This document shows positions 42,287 to 50,379 of a DNA stretch of 54,580 bases, piece by piece. The stretch's first letter is position 1, and every line of letters starts with the position of its first letter. The translations under genes and the position numbers were made by a program. The notes beneath the pieces are model-generated. The model searched no databases. It worked only from the letters and a program-made list of their open reading frames with translations, and had not been told where the DNA came from. Source of the DNA: an uncultured Nitrospira sp. (GTDB lineage: Bacteria; Nitrospirota; Nitrospiria; Nitrospirales; Nitrospiraceae); NCBI GenBank assembly GCA_902500705.1, contig CABVRR010000004.1:19343-73922 (forward strand), read 5' to 3'.

Positions 42287-43524
42287 TTGGGGTGCCGAAA
42301 CGGGATCACATTTTGGTGGGACTCGACATCGGAACCACAAAGATCTGTGCGATCGTGGCGGAGATCAACGATGGCGGAGGGCTCAGCATTATCGGTGTCG
42401 GGTCGAGTCCTTCCCGAGGCCTACGCAAAGGAGTCGTCGTTGATATCGAAAGCACGGTCGAGTCCATCAAAAAATCGGTCGAAGAAGCGGAGTTGATGGC
42501 AGCGGTTCAGATCAACTCGGTTTATACCGGCATTGCGGGTAGTCACATTTCTGCAGAAAACTGTAAGGGCGTCGTGGCGCTGAAACGGGCGGAAGTGACC
42601 CGTGAGGATATTCAGCGAGCCATTGAAAGCGCACGTACTCTCGCCGTCATCCCCCATGAGCGCCGAATTCTTCACGTATTACCTCGGGAGTTTATGGTCG
42701 ATGGGCAGGAGGGGGTTCGTGAACCGTTAGGCCTGTCCGGGAATCGTTTGGAAGTGAATGTGCATGTCATCACCGGTGCAGTTACCTCGGCGCAGAATAT
42801 CGTGAAGTGCGTGAATCGAGCCGGACTCGATGTCGTGGACATCATTCTGCAGCCGCTGGCATCCAGTGAAGCCGTATTGGGTCAAGAAGAGCGCGATTTG
42901 GGTGTGGTGATGGTGGATTTGGGAGGAGGGACTACAGACCTGGCTGTTTTTCTGGACGGCAGCATCCGTCACTCAGCAGTCCTTCCCATCGGCGGCCAAA
43001 ATTTGACGAGAGACTTGGCCTACGGCCTTCATACGTCACAGACCGAGGCGGAGAAGATCAAGACCCAGTACGGTGTTGCGCGGACTGACTTGGTGATTGG
43101 GCATCAGAACGTCGAAGTGTCGTCTGTGGGAGATCGTCCGGCGCGAACGTTTTCCCGGCGGGATATCGCCGAGATCTTGGAACCGCGCGTTGAGGAAATG
43201 TTTGAGCTCGTCCGAAGAGAAATTGTGCGCGCCGGCTATGAAGGCATGCTGGGTGCCGGTGTCGTGCTTACCGGCGGTACCTCCTTGTTGGAGGGCATGC
43301 CTGATGCCGCTGAGAGGGTCTTGAATTTGCCGGCACGTCGAGGCATCCCGTCCGGTGTCGGAGGCTTGCGTGATATTGTCGGTCATCCCAGTCATTCAAC
43401 CGGAGTCGGTCTCTTGTTGCACGGCAGGCGACATGTCGATGAATTAGAAACGGCAGGGCTGCGTAATGGAGGGCCTTGGGCCAAAATGCGTGGCTGGACG
43501 AAGCGGGTGTTGGAGGTCTTTTAA
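42283..43524 (+). CDS. ftsA: Cell division protein FtsA
   Basis: The 413-residue actin-like ATPase tethers FtsZ to the membrane. Phosphate-binding and actin-fold segments are LVGLDIGTTKICAIVAE near the N-terminus, VMVDLGGGTTDLAVF (about 210-225) and GVVLTGGTSLLEGM. The C-terminal end is an amphipathic sequence (WTKRVLEVF) as needed for membrane binding. The start is GTG 42283, overlapping the ftsQ stop. GTG 42292 in the same frame is an alternative. The ftsZ gene begins 64 bases after the stop, behind its own ribosome binding site. Confidence 0.96.
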   Translation: MIGVPKRDHILVGLDIGTTKICAIVAEINDGGGLSIIGVGSSPSRGLRKGVVVDIESTVESIKKSVEEAELMAAVQINSVYTGIAGSHISAENCKGVVALKRAEVTREDIQRAIESARTLAVIPHERRILHVLPREFMVDGQEGVREPLGLSGNRLEVNVHVITGAVTSAQNIVKCVNRAGLDVVDIILQPLASSEAVLGQEERDLGVVMVDLGGGTTDLAVFLDGSIRHSAVLPIGGQNLTRDLAYGLHTSQTEAEKIKTQYGVARTDLVIGHQNVEVSSVGDRPARTFSRRDIAEILEPRVEEMFELVRREIVRAGYEGMLGAGVVLTGGTSLLEGMPDAAERVLNLPARRGIPSGVGGLRDIVGHPSHSTGVGLLLHGRRHVDELETAGLRNGGPWAKMRGWTKRVLEVF

Positions 43525-43588
43525 CCTGTAAACCCTTCGCGGGCGGCAGGTGGGTCGTCATGCGAGGCGATGTGAGGGAGGTGCTCCC

Positions 43589-44782
43589 ATGTTCTCATTT
43601 CAGGAAGATCTACTGTCGCCGGTCCGCATTAAGGTGATCGGAGTCGGCGGTGCCGGGTGTAACGCGATCAACACCATGATCACCTCCGGCCTCGCGCGCG
43701 TTGATTTTATCGCGGGGAACACTGATCTTCAGGCCCTTGATCGGTCATTGGCGCCGTATAAAATCCAACTCGGCCCGGAACGAACCCGGGGGTTGGGAGC
43801 GGGAGCAAAGCCGGAGATCGGCAGGGATGCGGCGCTTGAAAGCAAGGAGCATATCCGAGAATGTCTCGAAGGAGCCGACATGGTCTTCGTCACGGCCGGA
43901 ATGGGGGGGGGGACCGGGACCGGAGCCGCTCCCATCGTCGCGAGCATCGCCCGTGAAATGGGAATCCTCACGGTCGGCGTTGTCACGAAGCCGTTCCAGT
44001 ACGAAGGTCAACGACGCCACAAACACGCGGAAGAAGGAATCCGCGACTTGCGGCGCCATGTCGATACCTTGCTCGTGATTCCAAACCAGCGGCTGCTGGG
44101 AATCGTCGATAAATCGACTCCGCTTCTGGAAGCGTTCAAAGTCGCGGACGATGTTTTGCGGCAAGCGATTCAGGGCATCGCCGACGTCATTACGACGACG
44201 GGACATGTGAACGTCGACTTTGCCGATGTTCGGACCGTCATGTCGCACACCGGACGTGCGGTCATGGGCATGGGGGTCTCCTATGGGCCGAATCGGGCGA
44301 TCGAAGCGGCGCAAAAGGCGATGTGCAGTCCTCTCCTCGAAGAGGGAAGCGTCGAAGGGGCTCGCGGCGTTCTGCTCAACATCACGGGAGGCCCCAGCAT
44401 GTCGTTGCATGAGATCGAGGAAGCTGCCTCGATCATCCAGCAAACGGCAGATTCAGAGGCCAATATCATTGTCGGGCAGGTCATCAACCCGGACATGGGT
44501 GAAGAGCTGATCATTACGGTGATTGCGACCGGGTTTGAACGAGAAGAGGACTTATCCGCCGCTGCGATCGGAGCTGATCGGGGAGCGCGGCCGGTCAAAG
44601 CCGCTCCGGCCATGTTAGCCGGCATGGGTGCGTCCCTGGCAGTCGATCGACCGATCAAAGACCTCGATCGCCCCACGTTTTTGAGAAGGATGAATGATGC
44701 ACGAGAGTCGATGGATCGAGCCGTGCTGACGGCCGAAGATGAATGGGATGTGCCGACCTTTCTTCGTAAGCAAACAGACTGA
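43589..44782 (+). CDS. ftsZ: Cell division GTPase FtsZ
   Basis: The protein has 397 residues. ATG 43589 lies 8 bases after GGGAGG. An earlier in-frame GTG at 43550 adds residues with no FtsZ similarity. The GTP-binding loops are intact: [35 protein letters not shown] and the catalytic T7 loop with [11 protein letters not shown]. The flexible linker is short, and the C-terminal tail [15 protein letters not shown] is the conserved peptide that binds FtsA. It forms the division ring. It is the last classical gene of the dcw cluster, and pgeF follows 42 bases later. Confidence 0.97.
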   Translation: MFSFQEDLLSPVRIKVIGVGGAGCNAINTMITSGLARVDFIAGNTDLQALDRSLAPYKIQLGPERTRGLGAGAKPEIGRDAALESKEHIRECLEGADMVFVTAGMGGGTGTGAAPIVASIAREMGILTVGVVTKPFQYEGQRRHKHAEEGIRDLRRHVDTLLVIPNQRLLGIVDKSTPLLEAFKVADDVLRQAIQGIADVITTTGHVNVDFADVRTVMSHTGRAVMGMGVSYGPNRAIEAAQKAMCSPLLEEGSVEGARGVLLNITGGPSMSLHEIEEAASIIQQTADSEANIIVGQVINPDMGEELIITVIATGFEREEDLSAAAIGADRGARPVKAAPAMLAGMGASLAVDRPIKDLDRPTFLRRMNDARESMDRAVLTAEDEWDVPTFLRKQTD

Positions 44783-44824
44783 TCGCACGCCTAGCCTCAA
44801 TATGATGCGCGAGGGAAGATAACT

Positions 44825-45568
44825 ATGGCACACCCATCGGTTATTACCGTGCCGGCGTTTGGGAATGCTGGGAGTCACGTCCGCCATTTTTTCGGCACTC
44901 GTCGGCATGCGATGGGGCTCGGCCTGGAAGTAGGGATTCCGAAGAAAGGCATGACCGGTGCGTCATCATCTTCATGGACGCTCTCAGTGAAGCAAGTGCA
45001 TGGAACAGAGGCGCTGGTGGTGGACCGTGCCCTAGCACAGACTGACCGGTTTATGGGTGGTTGGGATGCGTTGGTGACGGATCAACCAGGAGTCATGGTG
45101 GCGGTGCGGACAGCCGATTGTGTGCCGATTCTAATGCATGACCCCATACGCGGAGTCGTGGCCGCCGTCCATGCCGGTTGGCGGGGTGCCGTAGCGGGCA
45201 TTGTTCCTAAAACATTGGCGTTGCTGAAGTCCCGTTTTGGCTCAAGCCCAGAACATGTGCGGGTCAGTATTGGTCCCTCAGCGGGGGCTTGCTGTTATGA
45301 AGTAGATGAGCCGGTCCTGAACCGTCTGTGTCAGGAGTTTCCCGATTGGAAGAATGTCGTTCGAATGAGCGAAGAGGGGAAAGCACATCTTGATCTGAAA
45401 ATGCTTGTCAAAGAACAGGCGCAGGGTGTGGGGGTGGCTCCGCGATTCATCACAACCGTCAATCTCTGTACGATTTGCCATGAAGACCTCTTTTTTTCTT
45501 ATCGGCGTGAGGGGAAAGTCAACGGGACCATGGTGAGTGCCATCGGATTACCGGTGAAACGAGGATAA
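44825..45568 (+). CDS. pgeF: Peptidoglycan editing factor PgeF (YfiH/LACC1 family)
   Basis: The 247-residue protein is a member of the multicopper-oxidase-like YfiH family. Metal-site segments are VKQVHGTEALVV, RTADCVPILM, AAVHAGWRG and, near the C-terminus, NLCTICHEDLFFSYRR. YfiH/PgeF of E. coli is reported to prevent faulty incorporation of L-Ser-containing peptides in peptidoglycan precursors, and related proteins act on purine nucleosides. Its place right after ftsZ is common and fits the cell-wall role. It starts at ATG 44825 with a modest purine stretch upstream. A promoter for the next gene lies just beyond its stop. Confidence 0.93.
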   Translation: MAHPSVITVPAFGNAGSHVRHFFGTRRHAMGLGLEVGIPKKGMTGASSSSWTLSVKQVHGTEALVVDRALAQTDRFMGGWDALVTDQPGVMVAVRTADCVPILMHDPIRGVVAAVHAGWRGAVAGIVPKTLALLKSRFGSSPEHVRVSIGPSAGACCYEVDEPVLNRLCQEFPDWKNVVRMSEEGKAHLDLKMLVKEQAQGVGVAPRFITTVNLCTICHEDLFFSYRREGKVNGTMVSAIGLPVKRG

Positions 45569-45576
45569 ATCAGGCT

Positions 45577-45606
45577 CTGCCAATTCCGAAGAGCTTTCGC
45601 TAGAAT
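45577..45606 (+). promoter_or_regulatory. Putative promoter upstream of yggS
   Basis: CTGCCA (45577-45582) and TAGAAT (45601-45606) are spaced by 18 bases. Transcription would begin about 38 bases before the yggS start. It suggests that yggS, proC, yggT and the DivIVA gene may be transcribed apart from the dcw message. Confidence 0.45.
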
Positions 45607-45650
45607 AAGGACGGTTCGCTGAATGAGAGCCAGATTTACGCGAGAGGACA

Positions 45651-46361
45651 ATGGAAACGCTCATCCCAGACGTGATTGCACAACGTGTTCACACAATTCT
45701 GACGAAGATTCGGTTGGCCGAAGAACGAGCCGGACGCCCCGCCGGCAGTGTACGGCTCGTGGCTGTGACGAAAACCGTGAAGGTTGAAGATATTGCGGAA
45801 GGTGTGGGCGCGGGCTTGTCGATCTTGGGCGAAAATCGCGTGCAGGACGCGCTTGGTAAAATCCCCTCGTTCACCCAGGCTCCGGTTCAGTGGCATTTTA
45901 TCGGACAGTTGCAACGACGGAAGGTACGGTCTGTGATCGGTTCGTTTGAACTGATTCATTCAGTGGATACGGTCGATTTGGCGCATGAAATCGATCGTCG
46001 GGCGGGAGAGGCCGGTCGTCGGCAAAATGTTTTGCTGGAAGTGAACATCGGGGGGGAGCCGACAAAAGCAGGGTTTCATCCGGATGACATTGTCCACTCG
46101 ATAGCAAGGCTGGCTCAGCTCCCGCATATGTGTATCAAAGGGTTAATGACGATCCCCCCACCGACGGCTGACCCTGATTCGGCCAGGCCCTACTTCCGCA
46201 AACTTCATGATCTCGCTCGGCAGCTCGCAGCCTTAGCCTTGCCGACCGTGAGCATGGATGAACTGTCGATGGGCATGTCGAACGATTATGAAGTCGCGAT
46301 CGAGGAAGGGGCGACGCTGGTTCGTGTCGGGACCGCCATTTTTGGAGCGCGTCATGTTTAG
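45651..46361 (+). CDS. yggS: YggS family PLP homeostasis protein
   Basis: The 236-residue protein is a single-domain TIM-barrel PLP-binding protein like YggS/PROSC. Typical segments are VRLVAVTKTVKVEDIAEG with the PLP Lys, LGENRVQDAL, WHFIGQLQRRKVRSVIG, GLMTIPPP, and the C-terminal MDELSMGMSNDYEVAIEEG stretch followed by VRVGTAIFGAR. These proteins buffer free PLP and affect amino-acid balance without known catalysis. The stop overlaps the proC start by 8 bases. The yggS-proC-yggT order is frequent in bacteria, often next to division genes. Confidence 0.95.
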   Translation: METLIPDVIAQRVHTILTKIRLAEERAGRPAGSVRLVAVTKTVKVEDIAEGVGAGLSILGENRVQDALGKIPSFTQAPVQWHFIGQLQRRKVRSVIGSFELIHSVDTVDLAHEIDRRAGEAGRRQNVLLEVNIGGEPTKAGFHPDDIVHSIARLAQLPHMCIKGLMTIPPPTADPDSARPYFRKLHDLARQLAALALPTVSMDELSMGMSNDYEVAIEEGATLVRVGTAIFGARHV

Positions 46362-47172
46362 CCCAGCGCTCACGCACACCATCGCGTTTGTGGGTGGTGG
46401 CCGGATGGCAGAAGCGTTGATCAGCGGCGTGCTTTCGTCTAAGTGCTATAAGGCTGAGCAGATCCATGTCGCGGATCCGGACACCGCCCGGCTGGATCAT
46501 CTCACAAAACGGTATGGCGTTCAGGTCGGTCGTACGAATCATGAGGTGGTCGCCTCGGGAGAGGTCGTTGTGCTGGCTGTGAAACCGCAGGTCACGGCCG
46601 ATGTTCTCAAAGAGATCGGAGGTGTGCTCGCGAAGCGACTGGTGATCTCAGTCGTTGCAGGCATACCGCTCAGGCGAATTCTTGAAACCTGTGGGGCACA
46701 GACTCACGCCATTCGCGCGATGCCGAATACGCCCGCAATGGTCGGCGAAGGGATGACCGCCTTGGCGACCGGCCCTGGAGTGGAGGCGCAGGAGATCGCG
46801 TGTGCGCGGCAGATCTTTGAATCAGTCGGCAGAGTCGTGTCCGTCGACGAGCGTGTCATGGATGCCGTGACTGGATTGAGTGGAAGCGGGCCAGCCTATG
46901 TTTTTCTCATGATTGAGGCCATGGCCGATGGTGGAGTGAAGATGGGGTTGTCGCGGGAGACGGCCGGTCTGCTTGCAGCGCAGACCGTGTTGGGTGCGGC
47001 GCGAATGGTTCTGGAAACCGGACAACATCCGGCGCAGCTCAAAGATCAAGTGGCGTCCCCGAGTGGAACGACGATGGCCGGTTTGCATAGGTTGGAGCAA
47101 GGCGGTCTCAGAGGCTTGTTGATCGATGCCGTTGAGGCTGCAACAAAACGTTCTCAGGAGCTTGGAGGCTGA
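46354..47172 (+). CDS. proC: Pyrroline-5-carboxylate reductase
   Basis: The protein has 272 residues from ATG 46354. The same frame is open upstream within yggS, but only the part from 46354 is ProC-like. The NAD(P)-binding loop is FVGGGRMAEALISG. VVLAVKPQV, MPNTPAMVGEG, SGSGPAYVFLMIEAMAD and the C-terminal SPSGTTMAGLHRLE are family hallmarks. It reduces pyrroline-5-carboxylate to proline with NAD(P)H in the cytosol. It overlaps yggS by 8 bases and the yggT start by one base, so the three genes are coupled. Confidence 0.95.
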   Translation: MFSPALTHTIAFVGGGRMAEALISGVLSSKCYKAEQIHVADPDTARLDHLTKRYGVQVGRTNHEVVASGEVVVLAVKPQVTADVLKEIGGVLAKRLVISVVAGIPLRRILETCGAQTHAIRAMPNTPAMVGEGMTALATGPGVEAQEIACARQIFESVGRVVSVDERVMDAVTGLSGSGPAYVFLMIEAMADGGVKMGLSRETAGLLAAQTVLGAARMVLETGQHPAQLKDQVASPSGTTMAGLHRLEQGGLRGLLIDAVEAATKRSQELGG

Positions 47173-47468
47173 TGTTTGTAGTAGGCAATACGCTGTTAGG
47201 GGTCGCCACGGTACTGGACTATATCCTGACGTTCTATAGCTGGATCATCATCGCTCGAGCGTTGATTTCCTGGGTGAACCCGGATCCATGGAATCCGATC
47301 GTCCAATTTCTTACGCGTGCTACCGAACCGGTCTTAGCCCCGATCCGGCGGCGAATGGGCTGGGCGATGGGCATAGATTTGTCGCCGCTGATCGTCATCG
47401 CAGCCATCTGGTTTTTGCAGATCGCGGTCGTGCAATCGATAAAGGACCTCGCGGGGCAAATGAATTGA
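47172..47468 (+). CDS. yggT: YggT family membrane protein
   Basis: The protein has 98 residues with two hydrophobic segments. The family pattern is SWIIIARALISWVNPDPWNP, then ATEPVLAPIRRRM, then DLSPLIVIAAIWFLQ. YggT proteins are small inner-membrane proteins. A role in osmotic stress or, in cyanobacteria, chloroplast-type division has been proposed. Here it lies between proC and a DivIVA-family gene close to the division cluster, which fits a role at the cell envelope. It starts at ATG 47172, overlapping the proC stop by one base. Confidence 0.92.
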   Translation: MFVVGNTLLGVATVLDYILTFYSWIIIARALISWVNPDPWNPIVQFLTRATEPVLAPIRRRMGWAMGIDLSPLIVIAAIWFLQIAVVQSIKDLAGQMN

Positions 47469-47488
47469 TTCAAGCAATGGGGGATGCC

Positions 47489-48001
47489 ATGAAGATGACA
47501 CCGCTCGACATTCAACAGATGGTTTTTCAAGTCAAGCTTCGTGGCTATGACCGAGAAGAGGTCAACCGTTTTTTAGAAGAGATTGCGCAAACCGTCGAAT
47601 TTCTGAACCGGGACAATGCCGCGTTGCGTGACCGGATTGGGTTGCTTGAACAGCAAGTCTCGGAGTTGAAGCGGACAGAAACGACGTTGTCGAGCACGTT
47701 GATCTCGGCACAGTCCTTGGCCGAGGATGTCAAGCGAAGCGCGCAACGGGATGCGGAGTTGATCGTCAAAGAAGCGGAGCTGAAAGCCAGCGAACTGTTC
47801 CGACAAGCTCGAGTCGAACTGGCTAACACACAACGAGACGTCTCCATTTTACAGAAGCAGCGATTGCTGATGGTGGAGCGGATGCGGGCGACGCTGCACA
47901 CCTTTGAGCGAATGTTGGATGTGGAATCCAGTGAGGCGTACCAAGATCATGGTGCCGTACAGGAAGAAAAGCTGGAAGGAGAGTCAAGTCCTACCCGGTG
48001 A
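47489..48001 (+). CDS. divIVA: DivIVA domain protein
   Basis: From ATG 47489 the protein has 170 residues. ATG 47477 and ATG 47495 are in the same frame and also possible. The N-terminus MTPLDIQQMVFQVKLRGYD followed by REEVNRFLEEI is the DivIVA membrane-binding domain. The rest is a long coiled coil (about 45-150) rich in Glu, Arg and Ala. DivIVA proteins bind curved membrane and place division or growth machinery. Here it closes the yggS-proC-yggT set. No tail motif beyond the coiled coil is recognisable. Role in an organism with an outer membrane is not established. Confidence 0.9.
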   Translation: MKMTPLDIQQMVFQVKLRGYDREEVNRFLEEIAQTVEFLNRDNAALRDRIGLLEQQVSELKRTETTLSSTLISAQSLAEDVKRSAQRDAELIVKEAELKASELFRQARVELANTQRDVSILQKQRLLMVERMRATLHTFERMLDVESSEAYQDHGAVQEEKLEGESSPTR

Positions 48002-48077
48002 TCGTTTCGGTTGATGGTGCCGACCCTGCTGGGCACCCGGTCGTTTTCCTCAGCATCTCTCGTCGATCGTCACCCCA

Positions 48078-49214
48078 ATGCCTGATTTCGGCGTAATCCA
48101 AACCGTACTCGATCGAGCTGTTGCCGATGGGGTGTTTCCAGGGGCCGTATTGGGGGTGCGGTACGAAGGCAGATCGGTCTCTCACTTTGCCGCCGGTCAC
48201 CTGTCAACGGTTCCTCCCGGGCCTCTTGTCGACATCTCCACAATCTATGACCTGGCTTCGTTGACAAAACCATTGGCCACCGTCACGGCGCTCGTTCTGC
48301 TGATGCAGAGAGACGAGTGTCAACTTGATGACCATGTGGCCGATCATCTTCCAGAATGTGCCGATGTCTCCATCGGATCGGCGACCATGCGAGACCTCCT
48401 GACACATTCATCCGGATTGCCTGGCTGGCGAGGGTTCTACGAACGGCTCAGTCCAGATGGAACCATTCCGTCGTCGGCCGAAGAACGAGAACAGGCCAAA
48501 CAGTCGATGCTCAGCCTCATTCTGGCTGAGGCTCCGGTCTATGAGCGGGGCACGCGCAGCCTCTACAGTGATCTCGGTTTCATCGTGCTCGGCATGATTG
48601 TCGAACGAATCAGTGGCCAATCGATGAACGACTACTTTCTTGAACATATCGTGCGCCAGTTAGGGAGGCTACGAATCGGATTCATCTTGTCTGGGAAAAG
48701 CGATCTATTCTCAGGTAGCGGAGATGGCAACCTCGGCGGGGTGGCACCGACGGAGATGGATCACTGGCGAGGGCATCTGTTATGTGGAGAAGTGCACGAT
48801 CAGAATGCGGCGGCGTTGGGTGGCGAAGCCGGCCATGCTGGGCTATTCGGAAGCATCGATACGGTCTTAGCGATCACGGGCGAATGGCTACAAGCGTATC
48901 ACGGGCAAGCGAGTTTTCTTGAACGGAACATGGTTCAGGAATTTACGAGACGACAGATGTCAGGAGAGTCTTCCAGCTGGGCTCTTGGGTGGGATACTCC
49001 ATCCGGACGTTCATCGGCTGGGCGCTATTTCTCAGCTCGATCGTTCGGACACCTGGGTTACACGGGAACGTCGATCTGGATCGACCCTGAGCGGAGACTC
49101 GAGGTGGTATTGCTCTCAAATCGCGTACATCCTTCGAGCAAGAATGAGGCGATCCGAGCATTCCGTCCGGTGATTCATGATCTGGTCTATCACGAATTCA
49201 TCGGTTCAGATTAA
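48078..49214 (+). CDS. Serine hydrolase, beta-lactamase / class C family
   Basis: The 378-residue protein has the penicillin-binding fold of class C beta-lactamases and esterases. SxxK is Ser61-Leu-Thr-Lys64 (LASLTKPLA), and the second element is Tyr163-Ser-Asp165 (YSDLGF). HSSGLPGW, GEAGHAGLFGS and, in place of a KTG motif, LGYTGTSIWIDP follow. No signal peptide is seen, so the protein may be cytosolic or use another route. Substrate could be a peptide, an ester or a peptidoglycan fragment. Position next to the dcw genes makes a cell-wall role possible but not shown. Its stop codon overlaps that of the convergent gene on the other strand. Confidence 0.87.
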   Translation: MPDFGVIQTVLDRAVADGVFPGAVLGVRYEGRSVSHFAAGHLSTVPPGPLVDISTIYDLASLTKPLATVTALVLLMQRDECQLDDHVADHLPECADVSIGSATMRDLLTHSSGLPGWRGFYERLSPDGTIPSSAEEREQAKQSMLSLILAEAPVYERGTRSLYSDLGFIVLGMIVERISGQSMNDYFLEHIVRQLGRLRIGFILSGKSDLFSGSGDGNLGGVAPTEMDHWRGHLLCGEVHDQNAAALGGEAGHAGLFGSIDTVLAITGEWLQAYHGQASFLERNMVQEFTRRQMSGESSSWALGWDTPSGRSSAGRYFSARSFGHLGYTGTSIWIDPERRLEVVLLSNRVHPSSKNEAIRAFRPVIHDLVYHEFIGSD

Positions 49215-49528
49215 GGCAGGTCGGGGTAGTCGATCCACGTTTCTTTTTCGGCAAGATACCGTGTCCCCTTGAAATTGGCTCGTGTTCGTATACGGGTGAA
49301 CCCGAACCCTTGAAGTTTGTCGACTAATTCCTTTACCGCCGCTGCGATGGTGGAGTGTGGCTGACTCTCAACCACGAAGGCTTCATACATGATCTTCGTT
49401 GAGTATCCCGACGGGACCCGATTGACCAGCACGGTGCGGTTGAAATAGCGGTCGCTCGGATCAACCCCTTCAAGCTGATGTTTCTCAACCAATCCTTCCT
49501 TCTTGAACATCAGTGGCAATGTACTCAT
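49211..49528 (-). CDS. Small hypothetical protein, 105 aa
   Basis: This is a soluble protein without signal peptide or helices. Sequence features include DRYFNRTVLVNRVPSGYSTK and a C-terminal part reading FTRIRTRANFKGTRYLAEKE. The predicted character is alpha/beta with a central helix (AAAVKELVDKLQGFG). I do not recognise the family. It starts at ATG 49528. The TAA stop overlaps the TAA of the convergent serine hydrolase gene on the plus strand (shared TTAA at 49211-49214). Codon use resembles the neighbours, so it is probably real. Confidence 0.6.
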   Translation of the reverse strand: MSTLPLMFKKEGLVEKHQLEGVDPSDRYFNRTVLVNRVPSGYSTKIMYEAFVVESQPHSTIAAAVKELVDKLQGFGFTRIRTRANFKGTRYLAEKETWIDYPDLP

Positions 49529-49612
49529 GCGTCCTCATCCCTCCGAAATAACAGTTGACGATCGCCCTAGACCTATCGATTATAGAAGGTCATCCGTGTA
49601 ACCCGCAACTCG

Positions 49613-49641
49613 TTGACAAGCGATGTCGTGCTTACTAAGAT
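49613..49641 (+). promoter_or_regulatory. Promoter upstream of pgsA
   Basis: A perfect TTGACA (49613-49618) and TAAGAT (49636-49641) lie 17 bases apart. Transcription would begin near 49648, about 40 bases before the pgsA start. Confidence 0.6.
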
Positions 49642-49689
49642 GCCTCCCTTCATCCAGCCAGAGGCCTGTCCAACTCCATTCTCCAGCTC

Positions 49690-50232
49690 ATGAATATTCC
49701 TAATAGTCTTACGATTCTTCGTATTCTCCTGATTCCCGTCTACATCGGGTTCCTGACGTACGGCTCCTATGGGTTTGCGCTTCTGACACTCCTCGTCGCA
49801 GGACTGACGGATGCCGTTGACGGCTATCTTGCCCGTAAGCTGAATCAGCGGACACGGTTAGGAACGTTATTGGATCCCCTTGCGGACAAGTTGTTGCTGA
49901 CGTCGAGTTTCATCTCGCTGGCGATGCTGCATCTGGTCCCGTCTTGGCTTGTTATTTTAGTCGTGAGCCGGGACCTTATTCTTTTACTGGGTACCGTGGT
50001 CGCTCACGTGACGAGTACGCCGATTAATGTGACGCCGACGTTCTTGGGAAAAGGCACGACCCTGTTTCAGTTGAGCTATGTGCTGTTGATCGTGCTGTTG
50101 ACATGGCGAGGGCTCGACCGCGCCATCCTCAACCCACTCGTCGTGCTGATGGTCGGATTCACCTTTTCCTCAGGCCTGCATTATTTGTATCGAGGGTATC
50201 GTGACACGAATGCGGCACCCCCTCTTGCCTAG
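49690..50232 (+). CDS. pgsA: CDP-diacylglycerol-glycerol-3-phosphate 3-phosphatidyltransferase
   Basis: The 180-residue inner-membrane enzyme makes phosphatidylglycerol phosphate. The N-terminus MNIPNSLTILRILLIPVYI is typical of PgsA. The catalytic signature D-x2-DG-x2-AR-x8-G-x3-D-x3-D is complete in the segment from DAVDGYLARKL to LLDPLADK. About five helices are visible. It uses the same chemistry as the fusion protein at 18247, so it is a useful comparison for that gene. It starts at ATG 49690 behind a good promoter. The pilC gene 148 bases further on has its own promoter. Confidence 0.93.
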   Translation: MNIPNSLTILRILLIPVYIGFLTYGSYGFALLTLLVAGLTDAVDGYLARKLNQRTRLGTLLDPLADKLLLTSSFISLAMLHLVPSWLVILVVSRDLILLLGTVVAHVTSTPINVTPTFLGKGTTLFQLSYVLLIVLLTWRGLDRAILNPLVVLMVGFTFSSGLHYLYRGYRDTNAAPPLA

Positions 50233-50288
50233 CCTCTAGGGACATGCCGACGACTATTTTCTCTGCTCGGCGAATATTTCAATTATTT

Positions 50289-50317
50289 TTGACAGGTTTC
50301 AGACTCACCAGTAGACT
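50289..50317 (+). promoter_or_regulatory. Promoter upstream of pilC
   Basis: TTGACA (50289-50294) and TAGACT (50312-50317) are spaced by 17 bases. Transcription would begin near 50324, about 56 bases before the pilC start. Confidence 0.55.
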
Positions 50318-50379
50318 CGCTTCATAGTCCAAATTTCCCCGTACAATCGGCTCAGGCGGCCACAACAGGACGAGAATCT

